Assembly (NCBI GenBank): GCA_002256345.1
Contig: NKIY01000003.1
Coordinates: 496,001-560,000, forward strand
Length of the DNA stretch: 64,000 nt
Reading direction: 5' to 3'
Origin: Bradyrhizobiaceae bacterium PARB1
GTDB lineage: Bacteria; Pseudomonadota; Alphaproteobacteria; Rhizobiales; Xanthobacteraceae
Part shown: piece after piece, positions 44,404 to 53,674 of the stretch
How the letters are laid out: each line of letters starts with the position of its first letter
Numbering within the stretch: the stretch's first letter is position 1
Translations under genes and position numbers: made by a program
The notes under the pieces: model-generated
The model's database searches: none
What the model saw: only the letters and a program-made list of their open reading frames with translations
What the model was told of the DNA's origin: nothing

Positions 44404-47216
44404 TCGGTGGCTTCCCGCTCGCATTCGCACAGCCCTTGATGCTGCTCGGCCTGGTCAGCCTGCCGGTGCTGTGGTGGCTGCTGCGCGTGATGCCGCCGCG
44501 CCCGCAACGCATCGCCTTCCCGCCGACACGGCTGCTGTTCGACATCGCGCCAAAGGAAGAAACGCCGTCGCGCTCGCCGTGGTGGCTGACGCTGCTGCGC
44601 CTTCTGGCCGCTGCGCTGGTGATCTTCGCCGCAGCCGGCCCGATCTGGAATCCGCAGACCGGCCCTGCCGCCTCGACCGCGCCGCTGACGATCCTGATCG
44701 ATGACGGCTGGTCGTCTGCCGCGAGCTGGGATGCCCGCATCCGCGCCGCGGATGAGCTGATCGCCAATGCGGACAACAATCGCCGCGGTGTCGCGCTGGT
44801 GCCGTTGTCGGAACCGACGCGCGACATCACGCTGCTGCCCGGCGGCACCGCACGCGTGGCGCTGCGCCAGCTATCGCCAAAGCCCTATTCGATCGACCGT
44901 GTGGAAACCCTGCCGTCGCTGGAGCGCTTCCTGAAAGCCACAGGCGACAGCGAGATCGTCTGGTTGTCCGATGGCGTCGATACCGGCCGCGGCAGCGATT
45001 TCACCCAGGGCCTTGCCAGGACCATCGGCGATCGCACGCTGACCATCTATGACGGCGGCGCCGCGCCAGCGCATGCACTGGTCGCAGCGGAAAATGCTGC
45101 CGCGAAAATGACCGTAAAGGTGCTGCGCGCCGGCGCGAGCGGCCCCGAGGCCGGCATCGTGCGCGGCCTCGATGCCAAGGGCTCGCCGGTCGGCGAAGCG
45201 AAATTCCTGTTCACGCCGAATGAGCACGAGACCGAAGCCGCATTCGATCTTCCGGTCGAACTGCGCAACGACATCGCCCGCCTGGAAATCTCCGGCGAGC
45301 GCTCGGCCGGCGCCGTGCAACTGCTCGACAAGCGCTGGCGTCGCCGCGCTATCGGCATCGTCTCCGGCACCACGAGCGATACGGCGCAGCCGCTCCTCGC
45401 CTCAACCTTCTATCTCGCCCGCGCCCTCTCCCCGTTCGCGGATGTTCGTCAGGGCGACCGCGGCGCGCCGCAGCAGGCGATCACGCAGTTCCTGGATCAG
45501 AAACTGCCGATGATCGTGCTTGCCGATGTCGGCACGCTGTCGCCGGAAATCCGCGAGCGGCTGAATGCCTGGATCGACAATGGCGGCGTGCTGGTGCGCT
45601 TCGCCGGTCCGCGCCTCGCTCAGGCCGAAGACGATCTGGTGCCGGTGAAATTGCGCCGCGGCGACCGCAATCTCGGCGGCTCGCTGACCTGGGAGAAACC
45701 GCAGCATCTTGCTGCCTTCTCCGCCGATGGCCCGTTCGCCGGCCTCGCTGTGCCGAAGGACATCACCGTGAACCGCCAGGTGCTCGCCGAACCGAATGCA
45801 ACACTGGCCTCGAAGAGCTGGGCGACACTGGAAGACGGCACGCCGCTGGTCACCGGCGAGCGCCGCGGCAAGGGCCTCGTCACACTCTTCCATGTCAGCG
45901 CCGATATGCGCTGGTCGGACCTGCCGTTGTCCGGCACCTTCGTCGAAATGCTGCGCAGGGTCGTCGATATCTCCGGTTACACTTCGACGCCCGGCGCCGG
46001 TGTCGCCGGCGAAACCGGCACTGAAACAGTCGCGCCACTACGCACGCTGGACGGGTTTGGCGTATTCGGCCCGCCACCCTCGACGGCAAAGCCGCTCTCC
46101 GCCGACTACCGCGACCGCGCCACATCCGAACACCCGCCAGGGCTTTACGGCTCTGCCGACGGCCCGCTCGCGGTCAATGCGCTGGCCGCGGCCGATCGCA
46201 TTGCGCCGCTGGATTTCTCCGCATTGAAAGCCAATCGCGCCAGTTACACCAATGCCGAACCGCGCGACCTGCGCGGCATCCTGCTCTCCACCGCGCTCGC
46301 GCTGTTCCTGATCGATGCAATCATCGTCGCGCTGCTCGGGGGCGCCATCGCTTCGCTGTTCCGCCGACGTGCGGTATCGACCGTGCTCGCGATCGCCGTC
46401 GCACTCGGCGCAGTCACCGGCTTGCCGACACGACTGCGCGCCGATCAGGCCAGCGACGACTTCGCCATCAAGGCCGTATCGCAAACGCGGCTCGCATACG
46501 TCGTCACCGGCAATGCCGACGTGGATGACATCGTGAAATCCGGCCTCACCGGCCTCACACTGTTTCTGGCCCAGCGCACCGCGCTCGAAGCCGGCGAGCC
46601 GGTCGGCATCGACCCGGCCAAGGACGAGTTGTCGTTCTTTCCGCTGATCTACTGGCCGATCATCCCCGGCGCACCAAAGCCACCGCAGGAAGCGATCAAC
46701 CGCATCGACGCCTATATGAAGCAAGGCGGCACGGTGCTGTTCGACACCCGTGACGCCGTCGAGGCGCCGGCTGGACCGAATGGCGAGTCGCAGACGCCCG
46801 GCATGCAGACGCTGCGCACCATCCTGTCGTCGCTCGATGTGCCCGAACTCGAGCCGGTGCCGCCGGCGCATGTGCTGACCAAGACCTTCTTCCTGCTCAG
46901 CGACTTCCCCGGCCGTTTCAATTCCGGCCCGACCTGGGTGGAAGCCTTGCCGCGCGAGGACAGCGATGAAGCCGCCTCACGTCCCGCCCGCGGCGGTGAC
47001 GGCGTATCGCCGATCATCATCACCTCGAACGACTTCGCCGGCGCGTGGGCAATGCGCCCGGACGGCCAGCCGATGCTGCCGATGGTCCCCGGCGAACCCC
47101 GCCAGCGCGAATTCGCCTTCCGCGCCGGCGTCAATATCGTGATGTACACCCTGACCGGTAACTACAAGGCCGACCAGGTGCACGCGCCCGCCCTCATCGA
47201 ACGTCTCGGTCAATAG
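44400..47216 (+). CDS. BatA-DUF4159 fusion membrane protein
   Basis: Large membrane protein (938 aa). N-terminal BatA/Aerotolerance region (about 1-85, with helices PLMLLGLVSLPVLWWLL and WWLTLLRLLAAALVIFAAA), a VWA-like part, then a middle GATase-like region, two membrane helices at about 622-652 and 658-680, and a C-terminal DUF4159 domain (about 690-925) that begins LAYVVTGNADVDDIVKSGLT and includes LSFFPLIYWPIIPGAPKPPQ. It is fused from modules that are separate in other organisms. The MoxR and DUF58 genes upstream and the membrane protein downstream form one operon. Confidence 0.9.
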   Translation: MIGGFPLAFAQPLMLLGLVSLPVLWWLLRVMPPRPQRIAFPPTRLLFDIAPKEETPSRSPWWLTLLRLLAAALVIFAAAGPIWNPQTGPAASTAPLTILIDDGWSSAASWDARIRAADELIANADNNRRGVALVPLSEPTRDITLLPGGTARVALRQLSPKPYSIDRVETLPSLERFLKATGDSEIVWLSDGVDTGRGSDFTQGLARTIGDRTLTIYDGGAAPAHALVAAENAAAKMTVKVLRAGASGPEAGIVRGLDAKGSPVGEAKFLFTPNEHETEAAFDLPVELRNDIARLEISGERSAGAVQLLDKRWRRRAIGIVSGTTSDTAQPLLASTFYLARALSPFADVRQGDRGAPQQAITQFLDQKLPMIVLADVGTLSPEIRERLNAWIDNGGVLVRFAGPRLAQAEDDLVPVKLRRGDRNLGGSLTWEKPQHLAAFSADGPFAGLAVPKDITVNRQVLAEPNATLASKSWATLEDGTPLVTGERRGKGLVTLFHVSADMRWSDLPLSGTFVEMLRRVVDISGYTSTPGAGVAGETGTETVAPLRTLDGFGVFGPPPSTAKPLSADYRDRATSEHPPGLYGSADGPLAVNALAAADRIAPLDFSALKANRASYTNAEPRDLRGILLSTALALFLIDAIIVALLGGAIASLFRRRAVSTVLAIAVALGAVTGLPTRLRADQASDDFAIKAVSQTRLAYVVTGNADVDDIVKSGLTGLTLFLAQRTALEAGEPVGIDPAKDELSFFPLIYWPIIPGAPKPPQEAINRIDAYMKQGGTVLFDTRDAVEAPAGPNGESQTPGMQTLRTILSSLDVPELEPVPPAHVLTKTFFLLSDFPGRFNSGPTWVEALPREDSDEAASRPARGGDGVSPIIITSNDFAGAWAMRPDGQPMLPMVPGEPRQREFAFRAGVNIVMYTLTGNYKADQVHAPALIERLGQ

Positions 47217-47225
47217 GAGCGCGGC

Positions 47226-49289
47226 ATGCAATACGGCATCGCATTCACGCCGCTCGTCCCGACGCTGATCCTGTGGATCGGCCTTGCGGCCATTGTCGTC
47301 ATCGCGGCGCTGCTGCTGCTCGGCCGTGCGCGCGGCGCTGCCATCCGCGTCGGCGCACTGGCGCTGATCCTGCTGGCGCTCGCCAATCCGTCCTTCACCC
47401 GTGAGGAACGCGAGCCCCTCTCTTCGGTCGCGGCTGTGGTGGTCGACAAGAGCCCGAGCCAATCGTTCGGCGACCGAGCCAAGGAGACAGAGGAAGCCAC
47501 GAAGCAGCTGGTCGATCGGCTCAAGCAGGTCAAAGGCCTCGAGGTCCGCACTGTCGAGGCCGGTCAGGCCGATGGCGAGACCGATGGCACGAAACTGTTC
47601 GGCGCATTGTCTTCCGCCCTCTCCGATGTCCCCAGCGACCGCGTCGCCGGCGCCTTCCTGATTACCGACGGTCGCGTGCACGACATTCCCGCCAATCTCG
47701 CCGGTCTCGGCTTCAAGGCACCACTGCATGCGCTGATCACCGGACGCAAGGACGAGCGCGACCGCCGCATCGCCATCACCGCGGCGCCGCGCTTCGGCAT
47801 TGTCGGGCAATCGCAGAAAGTCACCTTCCGTCTCGACGATCAAGGCGTCAGCAACGAGCGCGCCCGCGTCACCATTCGCCGCGACGGCGACACCATCGGC
47901 GAGCGCCAGATGGTGTCCGGCCAGACCGTGACCGTCGATGTCGATATCAAACATGCCGGCCCGAACATCGTCGAAATCGAAGCCTCACCCATCGACAACG
48001 AGCTCACCCTCGTCAACAATCGCGCGGTGGTCGCCATCGACGGCGTGCGCGACAAACTTCGCGTATTGCTGGTGTCCGGCGAACCGCATTCCGGCGAACG
48101 CACCTGGCGCAATCTGCTGAAGTCCGATGCGTCCATCGATCTCGTGCACTTCACCATTCTGCGTCCGCCGGAGAAGCAGGACGGCACGCCGATCAACGAG
48201 CTCTCGCTGATCGCCTTCCCGACCCGCGAACTGTTCCAGCAGAAGATTCACGAATTCCAGTTGATCATCTTCGATCGCTATGCCCGCCAGGGCGTGCTGC
48301 CGATCGCTTACTTCGACAATATCGCGCGCTATGTCCGCAATGGCGGCGCGGTGCTGGTCTCGGCTGGCCCCGACTATGCGTCGAACACGTCGATCTGGCG
48401 CACGCCGCTGGACTCGGTGTTGCCTGCCGAGCCGGTCGGCGTCAGCGAGAAGCCGTTCTATGCGCATCTGTCTGATGTCGGCAAACGCCATCCGGTGACA
48501 CGCGGCCTCGAAGGCGCGAACAGCGAGCCGCCGAAATGGAGCCGTTTCTTCCGCACCGTCGAGACGCGCAACACCACCACGCCGCCGGTGATGACCGGCG
48601 CCGACGGCAAGCCGCTGCTGCTGCTGTCGCGCGCAGGCGAGGGCCGCGTCGCGCTGCTGTTGTCCGATCACATCTGGCTGTGGGCGCGCGGCTATGAAGG
48701 CGGCGGCCCGCATCTCGATCTGCTCCGCCGCATGTCGCACTGGCTGATGAAGCAGCCGGATCTCGAAGAGGAAGCGTTGAAGCTGCAGACGCAGGCGAAG
48801 GACCTGATCGTGCTGCGCCAGACCATGGGCGACAATGTCAGTCCGGTCACGGTCACGTCCCCCTCGGGCAAGACGCGCGAACTGACGCTCACTGCCGGCG
48901 AACCCGGCCAGTGGCGCGCCACGACGCCGGCCGACGAGCTCGGCCTCTGGCAAGCCACCGACGGCACGCTCAAGGCGCTGATCAATGTCGGCCCGGTCAA
49001 TCCGAAGGAATTTTCGGAAGTGACCTCCACCACCGAGATGCTGCGTCCGCTGGCGCAAGCGAGCGGCGGCGATGCGCGCCGGCTCGATGAAGGCTCTGGC
49101 ATGGAGCTGCCGCGCGTGGTGCCGGTGCGATCGTCCACCACCTTCCGCGGCGACGGCTGGATGGGCGTGCACATGCGCGACGCCAGCGTGGTCCGCGGCG
49201 TCGGCGTGCTGCCGATGTTCGCGGGAATTGTCGGGCTGCTGCTGCTACTCGGCGCCTTTGCGGCAACGTGGCTGCGGGAGAGCCGGTGA
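47226..49289 (+). CDS. Large membrane protein with glutamine amidotransferase-like fold, MoxR operon
   Basis: A 687-aa inner-membrane protein. N-terminal helices span about residues 10-56 (TLILWIGLAAIVVIAALLLL, then VGALALILLALANPSF); a large extracytoplasmic region contains RVLLVSGEPHSGERTWRNLL and LIIFDRYARQGVLPIAYFDN, matching a GATase1-like fold; one helix is at the C terminus (FAGIVGLLLLLGAFAATWL). The catalytic Cys of true amidotransferases is not evident, so a structural role is likely. GGAG precedes the ATG. Last gene of the MoxR operon. Confidence 0.85.
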   Translation: MQYGIAFTPLVPTLILWIGLAAIVVIAALLLLGRARGAAIRVGALALILLALANPSFTREEREPLSSVAAVVVDKSPSQSFGDRAKETEEATKQLVDRLKQVKGLEVRTVEAGQADGETDGTKLFGALSSALSDVPSDRVAGAFLITDGRVHDIPANLAGLGFKAPLHALITGRKDERDRRIAITAAPRFGIVGQSQKVTFRLDDQGVSNERARVTIRRDGDTIGERQMVSGQTVTVDVDIKHAGPNIVEIEASPIDNELTLVNNRAVVAIDGVRDKLRVLLVSGEPHSGERTWRNLLKSDASIDLVHFTILRPPEKQDGTPINELSLIAFPTRELFQQKIHEFQLIIFDRYARQGVLPIAYFDNIARYVRNGGAVLVSAGPDYASNTSIWRTPLDSVLPAEPVGVSEKPFYAHLSDVGKRHPVTRGLEGANSEPPKWSRFFRTVETRNTTTPPVMTGADGKPLLLLSRAGEGRVALLLSDHIWLWARGYEGGGPHLDLLRRMSHWLMKQPDLEEEALKLQTQAKDLIVLRQTMGDNVSPVTVTSPSGKTRELTLTAGEPGQWRATTPADELGLWQATDGTLKALINVGPVNPKEFSEVTSTTEMLRPLAQASGGDARRLDEGSGMELPRVVPVRSSTTFRGDGWMGVHMRDASVVRGVGVLPMFAGIVGLLLLLGAFAATWLRESR

Positions 49290-49292
49290 CCT

Positions 49293-49381
49293 GTAGCCCG
49301 GATGGAGCGCAGCGCAATGCGGGGATGTCGAGATAGTTGAAACGCCGGTCCCCGGATTGCGCTGCGCTCCATCCGGGCTAC
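49293..49381. repeat. Dispersed palindromic repeat, family A copy 2
   Basis: Arms GTAGCCCGGATGGAGCGCAG and CGCTCCATCCGGGCTAC enclose a variable centre. It starts 3 nt after the stop of the MoxR-operon membrane protein and could act as its transcription end. Same arms as 34039-34129. Confidence 0.85.
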
Positions 49382-49472
49382 GAAGCCCGCAGAGCGTGGC
49401 CCAAATCCCACATCTCCCCGGCCTCTCGCCGCCGCGCCGCCGCAATCCGTTGACACCTCCCCGCCTCCGCGC

Positions 49473-49491
49473 GATGTTATATTATAACATC
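49473..49491. promoter_or_regulatory. Zur-box-like operator (perfect 19-bp palindrome)
   Basis: GATGTTATA-T-TATAACATC is a perfect palindrome of 9-bp arms about a central T. It matches the core of the known proteobacterial Zur box (RNNATGTTATANTATAACATNNY, from memory). It lies 50 nt before the DUF2946 start codon, with a TTGACA -35-like hexamer at 49450-49455, so a bound repressor would cover the promoter. Confidence 0.8.
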
Positions 49492-49541
49492 GGGAGTGGC
49501 TGACCCCTCCGCCGTCCGATGTTTTGGGGCAGCCGGTCGGC

Positions 49542-49910
49542 ATGAAGTGGTTTCGCGACAATCTCAGGCATGGAGCAAAGCTGGCGCTGTTCGCGCTCGC
49601 GGTGCAGATCGTGCTGTCGCTCGGCCACATCCATCTCGACGACCTGCATGCCGCCCCCGACGGCGCTGCGGGGATCACGCAGGTGCAGGCGCCGTCCCAA
49701 CCGGACAGCGACCACCAGCAACACCGCGCGGGCGTCCCTTGCGATATCTGCGCGGTCATGGCGATGGCCGGCACGGCACTGTTCGCGGCGCCGCCGATCC
49801 TGCTGTTGCCGGATGCCGCCGAATTCGCCTATGCGGCCGTCAAGGCCGAGTTCGATCACCTCGACGCCGTCAGCGGCGCGCAGCAACCACGCGGTCCTCC
49901 CGCTTCCTGA
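49542..49910 (+). CDS. DUF2946-type His/Cys-rich membrane protein, Zur-box operon
   Basis: A 122-aa protein with one clear membrane helix (residues about 13-28, KLALFALAVQIVLSLGH) and a second hydrophobic segment (about 71-89). Between them lies a periplasmic loop with possible metal ligands: H29, H31, H36, H58, H61 and the pair C67-x2-C70 (CDICAVMAM). These are features of the DUF2946 family, often next to metal-linked TonB receptors. ATG 49542 is preferred. The ZnuD-type receptor gene follows after 120 bp. Role in zinc handling is inferred from the operator and partner. Confidence 0.78.
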   Translation: MKWFRDNLRHGAKLALFALAVQIVLSLGHIHLDDLHAAPDGAAGITQVQAPSQPDSDHQQHRAGVPCDICAVMAMAGTALFAAPPILLLPDAAEFAYAAVKAEFDHLDAVSGAQQPRGPPAS

Positions 49911-50030
49911 CTTCACCAGCGACCACCGCCGCCACGACTCCGTGACGGCGTATCCGAAGTGAAATTTGCATCACCGCAAGTGCCGGCGACGTCGCGATAT
50001 CCGCGCAGCCGGTGAAGTCAGGACTTATCC

Positions 50031-52385
50031 ATGCCCACCTCATTCAAGCGTGCACTTCTGCTCGGCTCATCCGCCATCATCGGATGGAGCAGCCTCCCCA
50101 CTCTCGCCCACGCGCAGACCCAGCTTCCCGCCGTGGAAGTGACTGCGCCGAGCCCGATCGTGCGGCGCAAGCCGGCAGTGCGCCATCCACAGGGCCACAC
50201 CCATGTCACCCGCACGGCGCCGAACCGGACACAGGTGCCGGTGGAAGCGGAGCCCGTGGCCGCATCCGCGCCGCCGCAGGGTGTATTGCCCGTCGTCACC
50301 GATCAGTTCGCCACCGTCACCGTCGTGCCGAATGACGAAATCCGCCGCTCCGGCGCCACGACGCTTGGCGATCTCGTTGCCAACAAGCCCGGCATTTCCG
50401 CCTCCGGCTATGCGCCGGGCGCCTCCAGCCGGCCGATCATCCGCGGTCTCGATGTCAACCGCGTCGGCATCGTCGAGAACGGCATGTCGAGCGGCGGCGC
50501 TTCCGATCTCGGCGAAGACCATTTCGTGCCGGTGGATCCGTTCGCTGCCAATCAGGTCGAGGTGATCCGCGGCCCGGCGACCTTGCGCTATGGCTCGCAG
50601 TCGATCGGCGGCGTGGTCTCCGCCTCCAACAACCGCATTCCCGATGCGCTGCCGAACTGCGCCGTCGCTGCGCCGTTCCAGAGCTACGGCCTGGCCGCCA
50701 AGGCACCGGCCGCCGGCCTTGCCGCCCCCGGCTGCATGAATGCGGAAGTCCGCACCTCGATCAATTCCGCGACCCGCGGCGTCGATGGCGGCATTCTGCT
50801 CGATGCCGGCGGCGGCAACGTCGCCGTGCATGCCGATGTCTATGGCAACAAGGCCGGCGATTACAACGTGCCGTCCTACCCCTATGCGGAGCCGGGCATC
50901 GCTTTCAATGGACGGCAGAGCAACACCGCGATGCAGAGCGGCGGCGCCTCGGTCGGCGGCTCCTACTTCTTCGACGGCGGCTATATCGGCGCGGCGATCA
51001 CGCATAACCGGGCCAATTACGGCATTCCCGGCATCGAAGGCGCGGAACAACAAACGCGCATCGTCGGCGAACAGACCAAGGTGACCATGAAGGGCGAGTA
51101 CCGCCCCGATGCGGCGGCGATCGAGGCGATCCGCTTCTGGGCCGGCGCAACCAATTACAAGCATGACGAGATCGGCCTGGAAGAAGGAGGCACCGGCGCG
51201 CCGCATGTGCACCAGACCTTCACCAACAAGGAGCAGGAAGGCCGCGTCGAAGTGCAGATGATGCCCTTCAATGCCGGCTTCGCTGCGGTCACCACCGCCT
51301 TCGGCATCCAGGCCAGCCATCAGGAGCTGACGGCGCCGAGCCCCGAGGATGTCGGCAGCCCGCTCAACGGCCTGTTCGATCCCAACAGGAACACCAAGGT
51401 CGCCGGCTATGTCTTCAACGAGTTGAAATTCACCGACTGGACGCGGGCGCAGATCGCCGGCCGCATCGAACATGTCTCGCTCACGGGCACGACACCGTCT
51501 TTCGTGCCGGAGCTGTTCGATCTCGATGCCGATCCCGCCGCCATCGGCGCCGCGGTCGGACGCAACCTGTCCTTCACGCCGAAGAGCGGCAGCATCGGCC
51601 TGATCCAGGATCTGCCCTGGGGCGGCCTCTCGGCCAGCATCACTGCGCAATATACCGAACGCGCGCCCAAGCCCGCCGAGCTGTTCTCCCGCGGCGGCCA
51701 TGACGCCACCGGCACCTTCGACATCGGCAATCCGAATCTCGGCATCGAGACGGCGAAGTCGATCGAGCTCGGCCTGCGCCGCGCCACCGGCCCGGTGCGC
51801 TTCGAACTCACCGGCTATTACACGCAGTTCAACGGCTTCATTTATCGCGCACTCACCGGCAACACCTGCTCCGGCAGCGCCTGCATCGTTGGTGCGGGTG
51901 AGGAGCTGAACCAGGCGATCTATTCGCAGCGCGACGCCACCTTCCGCGGCGGCGAATTCCAGACCCAGATCGACGTCGCTCAATTGTGGAGCGGAACGTT
52001 CGGCATCGAAGGTCAAGCGGATGTGGTGCGTGCCACCTTCGCCGACGGCACCAATGTGCCGCGCATCCCGCCGGTGCGCGCCGGCGGCGGCGTGTTCTGG
52101 CGCGACAGCAATTGGTTCGTGCGCATCAACATGCTGCACGCCTTCGCGCAGAACGACGTCGCGCCGGTCGCCGAAACGCCGACGGCAGGCTACAACCTGC
52201 TGAAGGCCGAGCTGAGCTACAAGACACTGCTCGATCCCCGCATCTATGGGGCGAAGGAGATGACGGTGGGTGTGGTCGGCAACAACCTGCTGAACGAGAA
52301 CATCCGTTACGCCACATCCTACAACAAGGACAATGTGCTGCAGCCCGGACTGAATGTGCGGGCCTTTGCGAGCGTGAAGTTCTGA
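50031..52385 (+). CDS. ZnuD-type TonB-dependent outer-membrane receptor (zinc)
   Basis: Outer-membrane receptor (784 aa). Signal peptide residues 1-28 (ending PTLAHA), TonB box LPAVEVTA (32-39), plug domain with ASSRPIIRGLDVNRVGIVEN and VDPFAANQVEVIRGPATLRY, and a C-terminal barrel ending in AFASVKF. The extracellular block YKHDEIGLEEGGTGAPHVHQ then TFTNKEQEGRVEVQ matches the ZnuD-family pattern. Several His are near. AGGA lies 8 nt ahead of the ATG. The Zur-box upstream of the preceding gene supports zinc uptake. Confidence 0.88.
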   Translation: MPTSFKRALLLGSSAIIGWSSLPTLAHAQTQLPAVEVTAPSPIVRRKPAVRHPQGHTHVTRTAPNRTQVPVEAEPVAASAPPQGVLPVVTDQFATVTVVPNDEIRRSGATTLGDLVANKPGISASGYAPGASSRPIIRGLDVNRVGIVENGMSSGGASDLGEDHFVPVDPFAANQVEVIRGPATLRYGSQSIGGVVSASNNRIPDALPNCAVAAPFQSYGLAAKAPAAGLAAPGCMNAEVRTSINSATRGVDGGILLDAGGGNVAVHADVYGNKAGDYNVPSYPYAEPGIAFNGRQSNTAMQSGGASVGGSYFFDGGYIGAAITHNRANYGIPGIEGAEQQTRIVGEQTKVTMKGEYRPDAAAIEAIRFWAGATNYKHDEIGLEEGGTGAPHVHQTFTNKEQEGRVEVQMMPFNAGFAAVTTAFGIQASHQELTAPSPEDVGSPLNGLFDPNRNTKVAGYVFNELKFTDWTRAQIAGRIEHVSLTGTTPSFVPELFDLDADPAAIGAAVGRNLSFTPKSGSIGLIQDLPWGGLSASITAQYTERAPKPAELFSRGGHDATGTFDIGNPNLGIETAKSIELGLRRATGPVRFELTGYYTQFNGFIYRALTGNTCSGSACIVGAGEELNQAIYSQRDATFRGGEFQTQIDVAQLWSGTFGIEGQADVVRATFADGTNVPRIPPVRAGGGVFWRDSNWFVRINMLHAFAQNDVAPVAETPTAGYNLLKAELSYKTLLDPRIYGAKEMTVGVVGNNLLNENIRYATSYNKDNVLQPGLNVRAFASVKF

Positions 52386-52393
52386 GATCGCAC

Positions 52394-52502
52394 ACTGACT
52401 GTGTTACCCGCGAAAGCGGGTGACTCAGTCAACACGGTCTTAGGTGATGCAGACGACCGCCACTGGTTAGTGGCTCGCCCGGTCAGGCCGGGCGATAACA
52501 GT
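52394..52502. repeat. Two short palindromes downstream of the receptor gene
   Basis: GTTACCCGCGAAAGCGGGTGAC and CGCCCGGTCAGGCCGGGCG lie 60 nt apart in the convergent gap. Each can form a strong hairpin and may end transcription from both sides; no T-run follows. Confidence 0.5.
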
Positions 52503-52510
52503 TAGAGCGA

Positions 52511-53023
52511 TCAGTTCGCGTAATTCCAATCCGGCCTGACGACACCGGCAAGCCCGTCCGCCGCGCCATCCACCAGCTCCAGCACCAGCAGACGCTTGGC
52601 GTCCACGGGACCCGGCATGGTTACATTGCCCTTGGGGATCATCTTGAAACCGACCCGGCTGTAATAGGGCTCATCGCCCACCAGCACGATCAGCCTGTGC
52701 CCCTTCGCGCGCGCATCCGAAATCGCGCGGTCGAGCAGCTTGCGGCCGACGCCGCGGCTGCGGAAAGGCGGCTCCACCGTCAGCGGACCAAGCAGCAACG
52801 CCGGGGCGTCGCCGACACAGATCGGCAATTGCCTGATCGACCCCACCAGCAACGTGCCGATCCGCGCCGTGAAGGACAGGTCGAGGAGATGGCTCACATG
52901 CTCGCGCAGCCGATAGGCCGACAGCACATAGCGGCCGGGGCCGAAGGTGCGGGCCACCAGCCGTTCGATGGGCTGGGCGTCATTGGCGGTTTCCGCCGCG
53001 ATGATCAGATCGAGGTCACTCAT
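52511..53023 (-). CDS. GNAT family N-acetyltransferase
   Basis: Acetyl-CoA-dependent transferase (170 aa). The acetyl-CoA binding motif is LTVEPPFRSRGVGRKLLDRA, with RGVGRK as the R/Q-x-x-G-x-G/A loop, and the C-terminal motif LVGDEPYYSRVGFKMIP is typical of YhbS-like members. Acceptor unknown. It precedes a nudix gene on the same strand by 50 nt on the upstream side. Confidence 0.87.
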   Translation of the reverse strand: MSDLDLIIAAETANDAQPIERLVARTFGPGRYVLSAYRLREHVSHLLDLSFTARIGTLLVGSIRQLPICVGDAPALLLGPLTVEPPFRSRGVGRKLLDRAISDARAKGHRLIVLVGDEPYYSRVGFKMIPKGNVTMPGPVDAKRLLVLELVDGAADGLAGVVRPDWNYAN

Positions 53024-53072
53024 GTCGGCCCGCGGGATAGCATCTGGAAAGGGCGCGGTCCATTGCCGGGCG

Positions 53073-53564
53073 TTACCGCGGCCGCCAGGTCGGGATCACG
53101 GGTTTGCCATCAAAAATCTCCGCCAGGCGCTGCCGCGTTCCCTGGGTGGTATCGGCCGGCAGCTCATCCAGCGCGAAGAAGCCGGTTTCGGCGATCTCCT
53201 TGTTCGGCTCGGGCAGCCGGTCCTGCTGGAAATCCCTAATCACATAGACCGCCACATGGTCGCGGATCGACACGTGATCGTTGAGAAACACGCCATGCAG
53301 TGCCGGCTCACCGGAGAGCACAATACGCCCCTCCTCGCGCAGCTCCATCTCCAGCGCCTCGCGAAACGTCTGACCGACCTCGACGCCGCCACCGGGCAGA
53401 TACCAGCCGGTGACATAAGTGTGCCGAACCAGAAAGACGCGACCGGCCGCGTCCACCACGACCGCGCGAACGCCTAGCGTCATGCCGCGCGCAAAACGGA
53501 AATACAGATGCACGAATCTGCGAAATGTCGGCTCCAGCCGCTGGCGCAAGGTCGGGCTGGTCAT
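53073..53564 (-). CDS. NUDIX-domain protein with a degenerate nudix box
   Basis: Nudix-fold protein of 163 aa. The box region GGGVEVGQTFREALEMELRE with EGRI next departs from G-x5-E-x7-REUXEEXGU: the first Glu is Gln, the Arg of REU is Met, and the final Gly is Arg. The E..EE pair needed for metal is kept. The N-terminal FRFARGMTLGVRAVVVDAAG and GWYLPGGGVEVG match the family. Substrate unknown; activity may be reduced. Confidence 0.82.
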   Translation of the reverse strand: MTSPTLRQRLEPTFRRFVHLYFRFARGMTLGVRAVVVDAAGRVFLVRHTYVTGWYLPGGGVEVGQTFREALEMELREEGRIVLSGEPALHGVFLNDHVSIRDHVAVYVIRDFQQDRLPEPNKEIAETGFFALDELPADTTQGTRQRLAEIFDGKPVIPTWRPR

Positions 53565-53674
53565 TGCAGTCGTCCGAATCGGGGCACGCGGCTTCGTCCT
53601 TGCGTCATCGCCGTCACCTTGCCAAAAACAGGCAGGGTTTCACAGCCATATGAACGGCGACTGCTTAGCAAACG

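Noticed and set aside
50067-52139. A 690-codon open frame antisense to the ZnuD-type receptor
   Set aside because: High GC gives long shadow frames. The sense frame has a signal peptide, TonB box and barrel motifs, while the antisense product is His/Ala/Arg/Gly-rich with no motif or ribosome-binding site.
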